Shown: piece after piece, positions 56,181 to 64,000 of the stretch
Layout: every line of letters begins with the position of its first letter
How positions within the stretch are numbered: the stretch's first letter is position 1
DNA from: Clitoria ternatea
Lineage: Eukaryota > Streptophyta > Magnoliopsida > Fabales > Fabaceae
Direction: 5' to 3'
DNA: 64,000 nt
Assembly (NCBI GenBank): GCA_037962975.1
Contig: CM075673.1
Location: forward strand, 149,378,667-149,442,666
Notes under the pieces: generated by a model
The model's database searches: none
The model's input: only the letters and a program-made list of their open reading frames with translations
Told to the model about the DNA's origin: nothing
Translations under genes and position numbers: made by a program

Positions 56181-59100
56181 TTTTCTCCCTTGAATCAAGT
56201 GTTCAAATTATTCATTTCATACATATTATTCAATTTGTAAAATAATTCAACCTTTAGTGGCTTAGTAAACATATTCACAAGTTGTTCTTTATTAGGAAAA
56301 TAATTGATGATCTCAACTTCCTTTTCTTCAATCAACTATAAGATCTTGTGAAATAGGATATTGACATGCTTGGATTACCCTTGAAATACTATATTTTTAC
56401 ACAAATTAATTACATATTAGTCACAAAATATTTCCATGGGGCCATCTTGCTTTTGATGCATCACTTCTAGTATACTTCTCAAAAACACTATCAGAATTAC
56501 ACGACTAGCTACTAGTATATTTTGCTTCTTCCGTTGAGAATGAGATAACTAGTTGTTTCTTTGAAGACCATGATATTGTGTCATAGACAAGATGAAATGT
56601 ATACCCTGATATGCACTCCTTAGTTTTACATCTTTTGCCCAATCATATCCTATATAGCCAATAAGTTTCACATCATTGTTACTAACATAAAAAATTTACT
56701 CTTTAAACTACCTTTGATATATCTTAGAATTCATTTGGATCCTTGAAAATAACATACACATGGCTCTTCCAAGAATATGTTAGCAATCATACTCCAAATA
56801 TAATATCTAGCCTTGTTGGAGTCAAATACCTGAAACTTCCAATCAAACTCTTATAGTAGGTTAAATCAACTTTCTTGCTATCAATCTCTCTCATCAACTT
56901 CAATTTCTCTTCAATTGGTGTAGAAACTGATTTTGAATTTTCCCTCTTAGACTTCTTCAAAATATCACCAAAATATTTCTTTTACACTACAACAAAAATT
57001 GCAAAAGGACGTGCTAGTTTTGTCTGCGGTTGGACGGAACCGCAGACATTGATGCAAAATTATGACTATTGTCTGCGGTTGCACAATGAAACACAAAAAA
57101 TAACTTTTGTCTGCGGTTCCGTACCACAACCGCTGACAATAGTGTTACAAAAATAACTTTTGTTTGCGGTTTTGCACCACAACCGCTAACAATAGTGTTG
57201 TGAAAATAGCTTTTATCTGCGGTTCCGTACCACAACCGCTAACAATAGTGTTGTGAAAATAACTTTTGTCTGCGGTTCAACACCACAACCGCTGACAATA
57301 ATGAAATTAGTATGCTCCGCACGCGGGATTCGCTTTTTCATGAATGTGTCAATTTAAAATTTAAAATTTGTCTTTTTCTTATAATGTGACTTTTCTAACA
57401 CTTTTTGTTGCTTCTAGAAAGTAACTTTTTCTTTCCCCTCTCTCTCTGCTCCTTTGTGTTCTACTTCCATTTTATGGTCCATCTTTCTCCTCTCTTTTCT
57501 TCAAGGTAAGTTTTTTTTAGGTATCTCTTTCTATTTTGGCATGTAATCTTTCTCCTCTGCGTTTTGTGTGTTGCTGTTGTTGGTGGTCCATAGAAAGCTA
57601 TATTTTGGAGTGTACTCTCTTTTCTTCGAGCTATATTTTGGAGTGTACTCCTCTCTTTTCTTCAAGGTGAGTTTTTTTATTCTTTGGGTGTCTCTCTATT
57701 TTGGCATGTAATGTTTCCCTCTGTTACAAAATGCTGAAAGTAGCTTTTATTGTAAATGTATGTCCCTTATTATTTTGTTAAATATTTATCACATTCTCTA
57801 ATGATTTGTGTTCTTTCTACTGTAATAAATTGGGTAACATGTTTTGTTTGCTTTAATTTGTATCAACTTTCATGTCCACTAATTAAAATTAAAGCACATG
57901 AAGGCATATGTTTTCCTCTGTTCCCTCTTGTTTAGGCTTAATGTAGTTTGGCAATATGGTTTTCTAATAATAATAAAAATAATAATATAGGTACATGAAA
58001 CTAAACCCATTTTAAAAAGATGTTAGTTGGTGTTTTAATTTTTTAGCTATTAATATTGTTATATCTATAGTTCTGAAGCTATTAGTGTAAAAATTAATTT
58101 ATTATAATATTTAATATAGGTTTAGTAAATTATAAAAACTAAATTAAAAAAAAGCAAATATTGACTATTGTCTGCGATTCCGCACTACAACCGCAGACAT
58201 TGTGTGAGTATTGTCTGCGGTTCCGCACCACAACCGCTGATAATACATAGCCAATATCAACGGTTTGAGCGCTGACATTGTTTTTAGTGCTATTATCAAC
58301 GCCATTATTTTCTACGCTTGTACCGTTGATAACAGTCATAACGGAACCGCTGACAAAGGCCTTTTTTGTAGTAGTGTTAAGAGATAAAATTCCATTTTCC
58401 TACTAAATGACCTCAATACTTAAAAAATAATACATTAGGATGAAATCTATCATTTCAATATGTCTTGTTATAGCCTCCTAAAATTCTACAATCATCTTGA
58501 AATTGTTGCCAGTAAAGATTAAATCATCAACATAAAAGCATATAAGAAAAGTATCGCTAGGCTAAATAAATCAATCTTCGTATACCAAGCCCTTGGTATC
58601 TTTCTTCAATTTGAAGATTATATCTTCCTTTCCCTCAATCATATAACCTACAGACTTTTGAACATATACTTCTTCCTCCTAAGTACCACTTATAAAAGTA
58701 TACTTGACATCTATTTGATATATTTTCCATTTATTTTGAATCGAGATAGATATAATCACATGAATTGTATCAAATCTCGCAACAGGGGTACCTCAAAATA
58801 ATCAATACACAACCTCTGTTTCTACCCTTTTTCCACCAACCTTACTTTTGTTTGATATTTTGTTATATTTTAAAATAATTAGATTAATTTTTTCAAAATG
58901 ACTTATCTAAAAATTGATTTTATCTAATTTAATATTTTAAAGGTTAATTATTTCTAATGTTATAGGTTAATGATTCTTTATTATATAACATATTAGATTT
59001 AATAGTCTTTACTTATGTTTAAAACTTATTACTTTTTGAACTGGTATATAAATTATTTTTTGGACTATTATAAAAATAAATGGTGTTTAAAAGTATTTGT

Positions 59101-59570
59101 TACTCCATTTATAAAATAACCATTGTAAAAAATCGGTATAGAACAGAAAAGTAAAGGCAAAGCATTGGTTCTCCAAGTAAAGAAGTAGGACTCATAGGTC
59201 ATTATCATTACCTACAACATAATCATTTAATTTGCTTGGTAGTCTTTGTTGCCTCTATGGCCTATTAGATATTCATGGCTCATCAGAAGTTGGATATATT
59301 TTGTCCATATTATAATCTATATGATTGTCTGTAATCATCACTAGTTGCTTTTAATTGGACTTTCATATATCGGTCTCATATTTGTTCTTCATCAAACGTC
59401 ACCTTCTTTGTCTCTAGATTGTAGAGTTTGTATGACTTTGAATTTGTGTAGTAGCTAATGAATACACATTTTTATTCTTTATCATCAAGCTTCTTCCTTG
59501 ATTGATCTAGTACACGGGCATATGTTATACACCAAAAGACTTATATATATATTATACCCTAAACTTTAAA
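56181..59570 (-). pseudogene. pol: Copia pol relic (RNase H, RT, integrase tail) split by a CACTA element
   Basis: Reading leftward on the minus strand: the integrase C-terminal region is near 59570-59380 (KCVFISYYTNSKSYKLYN, KKVTFDEEQI). RT carries YVDDLIFTGN with the YVDD box at 58523-58534. The CACTA insertion at 58376-56985 follows, and RNase H reads VISFSTEEAKYTSS near 56540. The frame is closed by many stops. Between about 58860 and 59270 no pol similarity is visible, so a further insertion or deletion is likely. Confidence 0.65.
56985..58376. mobile_element. Non-autonomous CACTA (En/Spm) transposon
   Basis: It begins CACTACAACAAAAA and ends TTTTTTGTAGTAGTG, with a 3 bp TTA duplication (56982-56984 and 58377-58379). 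This gives 1392 bp. Subterminal regions hold repeated TGTCTGCGGTT...AACCGCTGACAATA units, about six at the left end (57010-57300) and four at the right (58165-58355). Each unit is an imperfect palindrome. No transposase is encoded, so it depends on a partner element. It interrupts copia pol. Confidence 0.85.
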
Positions 59571-60298
59571 CCCTAAACCATACAAACACATGTCAAATTG
59601 ATGGACTCCTTCCACTTTGATTCAAGCTTCTTTTAACATTTTATCACAAACATTAAAAATATAGTTTAAAAACTATAGTTAAAACATTTTATTATCTTTT
59701 TTTAAAAATATTTTATATTTTTATTTTAGACATAAGAAATCTAAATAGCCAAATCTAGTTAAATTTCAAGTTGTCCAAATCACCAGAAAATATTTGTAAC
59801 AAAAATTATTTAATGAAAAATAAAAAGCACTTGCCTTATTCCGATCTATTTTGTTAATAGAGCTAGCATCAACCTAAAAGATTCTTGTTGAGGACACAAC
59901 AAAATCATCTGGCCATTTCACTAAGAGGTGAGAACCCATATTCTCTGTGACAAAATCCAAAAAATCTTGACTTATTTGAGTATTTTTTTCAAAGTGAGTT
60001 AATTGATAAGAAATTATTTTTTTAATATATAGTCTAGTGTTGTGTTCAAGTTTTGAGAAATCAGGAAAATTTTTTACCATCTTACTGATTTGACAAAAAA
60101 GTATCCGCCTTTAAGAACCAATTGATGAGTAGAATAAGAATAGTATATAAGAATCATTGAATAAAATTAGCTATTATATCCTATAATTAGTACACTAACC
60201 AAACAAAATATGTTTAAAACCACCATTGGTACCTTAAATTTGGAGGACAACACAACAATATAAGAAGTATCACAAACTCTCTAGAAATAATCCTATGA
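59571..60298. other. No gene recognised
   Basis: AT-rich. A 68-codon open frame on the minus strand (60080-59874) has protein-like composition but matches nothing I know. I see no repeats with definable ends. Confidence 0.35.
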
Positions 60299-60860
60299 GT
60301 GTTGAGTATGTTTGTAGTGGCACTTATGATTGATGTTGAAAATATTTTTAGTGCACTAATGATTAATTTTGGAAATATTTCTAGCGAACCATTGCATGAT
60401 ACTTCCGAAACTCCATGTGAAAATTTGAGGAGTATAAGACAAAGAAAAGAGACTTCTTTTGAAAATGATTTCTATACATATCTTGTTGATAATGAGCAAT
60501 TAAAATTTAATGAACCAATTTCTTCTTCTGATGCAATATTTTTTTTGAAAGAATATGTTAAAAAATAAAACCTAGACTTTAGTGAATTTACTCCCAGAAG
60601 TCAAACCTATGTATTGAAAATGATTTTTTAAAAGAAGATATTTACCTAATGGTTCAATTGAAATATACAAAGCTCATTTGATGCTTTTGCTTTTGTAACC
60701 AAGATTGCTTCTATAAGAGTTTTAAATGCTTTAGCATTCATTTATAACCTTTTTATTCATCAAATTAATGTAAAAATTGTATTTTCAAATGGTGATTTGA
60801 AGAAAAAATTTATATAATTCAACCTGAAAGCATTCATAAATTAACAAACACATACATAGC
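60299..60860 (+). pseudogene. pol: Plus-strand copia pol relic (N-terminal RT region)
   Basis: The frame 60299-60568 reads RSIRQRKETSFENDFYTYLVDNEQ, and shifted frames after it read VTKIASIRVLNALAFIYNL and HQINVKIVFSNGDLKK. These match the segment leading into copia RT (usual form MDVKTAFLNGDL). Stops and frameshifts make it non-functional. It lies opposite in orientation to the copia relic on its left. Confidence 0.6.
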
Positions 60861-62590
60861 TTATTCGTGCAAAACTACAAAAACAACAAGAGTCGTGAAG
60901 TATAATATGATAGGTAAATTGCTAGCCTACACCAAAGTGATCTTGGTTCATAGAAGCTTTGTTTCACCAACCCATTATAGGTTAAGTTTATTTGTCTAGG
61001 GTCTGGTTCATAGTCCTAAAAACACCAGATTCGATACGTTTACACTAATGATGTAAACTCAATTATTTTTTATTTAAATAAAAAGATTTTAAAATATATA
61101 GGGGGTTGTTGTAAATTGTGATAGATATTTCAAAAGTTTTACCCTCATGTTGTTTGATCTTTAACTTTTAAAAGGATTTATGTATACTTATGTGTTTGTG
61201 GTGGTAGACAACTGCAAAAGAAGTGGGCTCACGAGAAAATAAGTTTGGATCAAAATAGTTTAAATCTTCCAATTTGTACACTATGCATGCATTATAATAT
61301 CGGGATGTGTAATTTTTTTACCACCTAATTTCCTTTTAATTTTGATTTTTAAAGCCTATCCGTGAAAGTCATTTTTAACCTGTATAACTTCTAAATAGAT
61401 TTGACTATCATTTTTATTACATTTAATTTTCATAACAGGAATATTCTTATCATTATTTTTGTTATTATAACTTTTTGTTTTTGATTACCGATCATTATAT
61501 TTTGTTTATTAAAAATGATTCAACTCATTTGAATTATAGATAATTTCCTATCTCAAAATTAATCTGAGTTGATTTGTTTTAATTGCTTATTATCTCTTTC
61601 TTGTTGCTTCTTTTTTAAGGGGAATCCTTAGTTCCAATTTGATACTCTCTCTCTCTAAATCCTAGGGGCACTAATGTGGCTCTTCTTTCAAGGAGAAAGT
61701 GAGAGGATATTCTGGAAGGAATTCTTAAGTCTCAATGCATCAAGCTTCAACAATTTAAACTTTGTCCTTATTTGATGTGGTTAGGTTAAATTGCATGAAG
61801 AAGGAAATAGTGAAGGTTTTAAGGTTTCTAGGGTACAAAATTAGAAGAAAATTAAAATGTAAATTAGAGAGAGGTGTCACTCATTAGATGAGATAAACCT
61901 AAGATGATCGCCACTTTAAAGGGATTTGTGGTGAGAGCTCTAAGATGCTCTAATTTTTAGAGAGAGGAAACTCCTCATTAGAACTCTTAAATTTTAATAA
62001 ATGAATCAAAGATTAACAAATGAGATAAGATAAGCTAATATATAGGCTTTCCCTTAAATAGATACATGGCCAAGTTTAGTGGACTTCATAGCTCTACTCA
62101 AGGTCCATAATGGGAAAATCAAACAAAGGATCAATAGTGGTCCAAAACAAGAAAGATTGTCATGCAAGACCCAAAACCTATATAAGACTACTAATTGGTG
62201 AAGCCTAAACCTAAAGCCTAATGTTAGGCCCGCTAAGAAACAAAAAAATGCTTTAAGAACAAAAAATACAAAAGAAATAGGCCCAAGGATGGGCCTAACA
62301 AAGGATCTTGATTTTTACACTAGATTAGGTCCTCATCGGGCACGTCCTAAACAAATAAACACTAAGGGCAATGTAAGTTACACATCTCAACCATAAGACA
62401 TTAGCTAAACCTTATATTCTAGAATAAACATTTTAGGGGAAAAGGCTTAAAGATTAATTGATAGTATACTATTGTAATAAATCTAAAATGGATATACTTT
62501 TCATCAAATTCTAAATGAATTAGACCATATATATAATATTATTTTTTGGTAAAGATATATAGCATATTTGGATTTGGATAGAACTATTAT
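60861..62590. other. No gene recognised
   Basis: AT-rich stretch. The part 61850-62400 has LTR-like non-coding text (GGCCCAAGGATGGGCCTAAC is a hairpin) but no definable ends. Nothing coding is supported. Confidence 0.35.
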
Positions 62591-63446
62591 GAGTAAACAC
62601 ATTACTTAGTCCTTTATTTTGTTGCGATCAAATTAATAAGTCCCTTTTCCTTGACTTTAACATTCTCATACAACCTTTAACTTTTGCTTATGTGTCCCAT
62701 AAATTTGACACATGTTACGTCACATCAATTAATATGTAAGGAACCTATTAACCAAACTTTTAATTTGGCTTCATCTCTCCCATCACCACCACCATCACCG
62801 CATTTATTCTTCTCTTCCAAACCACAAATCACCACCAAACATAGCATAACCCCACTTCTTGAACCCAAGCCACGTTGCCCCTCTCCCATAAACCCAACAC
62901 CGAGTCATGAACCTCTTCCTTTGTCAAATCTCCTTCTCACTAAATCATTCACTCTATGGCTAAATAAATTAGAAAACCCTAAATGATGCAATTCTTAGTT
63001 TCTTATTTGTTTTTATTTATGCAATTTTTCAAGTACAACTAATCGAATCCATAAAATTTATAATTGTTTCTAGCTAATTGTAATACATGATGGTTGTGGA
63101 TGAGGAAAAGGGGGGGAGTAGAGGTTGTGGTGGATGGATAAGGATAAAGGGTGGGGGTAATAGTTGTAGGAAAGGTAGCGGTGGTTGTGGGTGAGTAAGG
63201 GAAAAGGGTAGTGGTGGTGATAATGATATGATGATGAAAATGATAAGTCAAATTAAGAATTTGGTTAACACGTGTCAACTTTATGTGACGTGTAAGAAAA
63301 AATTAACAATTTTATGATAAAGTTAATGTCAAAGACCTATTAACCAGACAAAACTTATATATGAGGGACCAGACGAGTTTTTAAAAAGTGAGGGGTCTAT
63401 TAATCTAATTATAATAAAATAAGGGACTAAGTAATGTATTTACTCA
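62591..63446. mobile_element. Mutator-like long-TIR element
   Basis: Left end GAGTAAACACATTACTTAGTCC and the reverse complement of the right end, GAGTAAATACATTACTTAGTCC, match almost fully and continue with TTTATTTT and an ATTAATA.. block for about 60 bp. An AACTATTAT direct repeat flanks it (62582-62590 and 63447-63455). A long TIR with a 9 bp duplication fits Mutator-like elements. Counting the adjacent T/A as TIR would give 8 bp. There is no transposase. Confidence 0.65.
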
Positions 63447-63455
63447 AACTATTAT

Positions 63456-64000
63456 AAATGGTAAAACTTTTTTTACCCACTATTATTATTCTTATTTTTG
63501 AATGGTAAGCTTTATGTATTAATTGTTGGTAGAACTACATGTGCTTTTAATATGATTGTGTTTTGCCGATTAAAACTAATAAACATCATTTTATCGTTCA
63601 TTGCCAAAGCTTAATCCTTTTAAAATATAAAGATCATTGAGTTAGTTTTATCTTTCTCAATAAAGTTTTGATTGTAGATATATATTACTTTCTTTCTTTC
63701 TTTGCTTTTTTTACCCTTATAAAAGGTTGAATTTGTTTTTAAATGGTTAACCTATTTAGATTTGAAGACAGTATTAAATGTGCATTTTTCAATTATACTT
63801 TTATGTTTTGGTTAAAACAAGAAAATATTAATTAAGAATAAGTGGTCTTAAGTGTAAAAGGAAATTATATTGTGTATATATAATAATTTTTTAAAATTTG
63901 TATTCCGAAACATTAAAATAGATTTTTAAAAAAACGGAGCGAGTAATGAGTAACCTTTCTCTTTGTAGGTTACGGCTGGTAACGACCAAGATATTGAGGA
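63456..64000. other. No gene recognised
   Basis: AT-rich flank of the Mutator-like element to the end of the window. No open frame or repeat is supported. Confidence 0.4.

Noticed and set aside
57014..57235. 73-codon minus-strand frame in the CACTA element
   Set aside because: It is a product of the repeated subterminal units, not a gene.

Overview
The window looks like repeat-rich, probably pericentromeric or otherwise heterochromatic, DNA of a flowering plant. Background sequence is AT-rich, and nearly everything recognisable is an LTR retrotransposon of the plant Ty3 (Athila, Tat, chromovirus) or Ty1/copia groups, plus a CACTA element and a Mutator-like inverted-repeat element. The element types point to a dicot. 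A legume is my guess from the general look of the LTRs, not a demonstrated assignment. I found no convincing ordinary host gene, tRNA, rRNA or CRISPR array.

Layout. 1-5678: a decayed minus-strand Athila-type element (RT, protease region, gag, primer-binding site, LTR), with a roughly 730 bp GC-rich foreign-looking block between primer site and LTR. 5668-11420: a decayed minus-strand Tat-lineage element whose single LTR has the primer site on one side and the polypurine-tract side on the other. 11421-15075: no gene seen. 15076-17762: a solo chromovirus-type LTR. 17790-20545: fragments of further LTRs and a copia gag relic. 20741-29011: a large solo LTR (target duplication GTAAC) that contains two other solo LTRs, at 23258-26099 (ATATG) and 26700-27979 (GTAAT). 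29205-33420: pieces of Tat pol and of a chromovirus integrase with LTR-like flanks. 34125-36720: another LTR of the same long-LTR family.

The centrepiece is 38639-54682: a complete, young, minus-strand Tat-lineage Ty3 element with a 5 bp target duplication (GTTGT). Its LTRs differ by three substitutions and one 72 bp tandem duplication. It has one uninterrupted 1823-codon gag-pol frame with two RNase H domains. Downstream of pol, on the opposite (+) strand, are two tandem, diverged copies of an additional gene (40360-42634 and 44225-46796). Each is interrupted by a small GT-AG intron at exactly the same codon and phase. Each appears to have its own promoter region and 3' UTR, and the conserved PPT-proximal block is also present twice. 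This twin antisense gene cassette is the most interesting content of the window.

54683-64000: the rest of the LTR fragment into which the Tat element inserted, then a decayed minus-strand copia element whose RT is split by a non-autonomous CACTA element (56985-58376, TSD TTA). A plus-strand copia relic follows at 60299-60860, and a long-TIR Mutator-like element at 62591-63446. The gag-pol gene provides capsid and enzymes for copying and integrating the element. The antisense genes would be transcribed toward gag-pol from inside the element's 3' region, so sense and antisense RNAs of an active copy would overlap.
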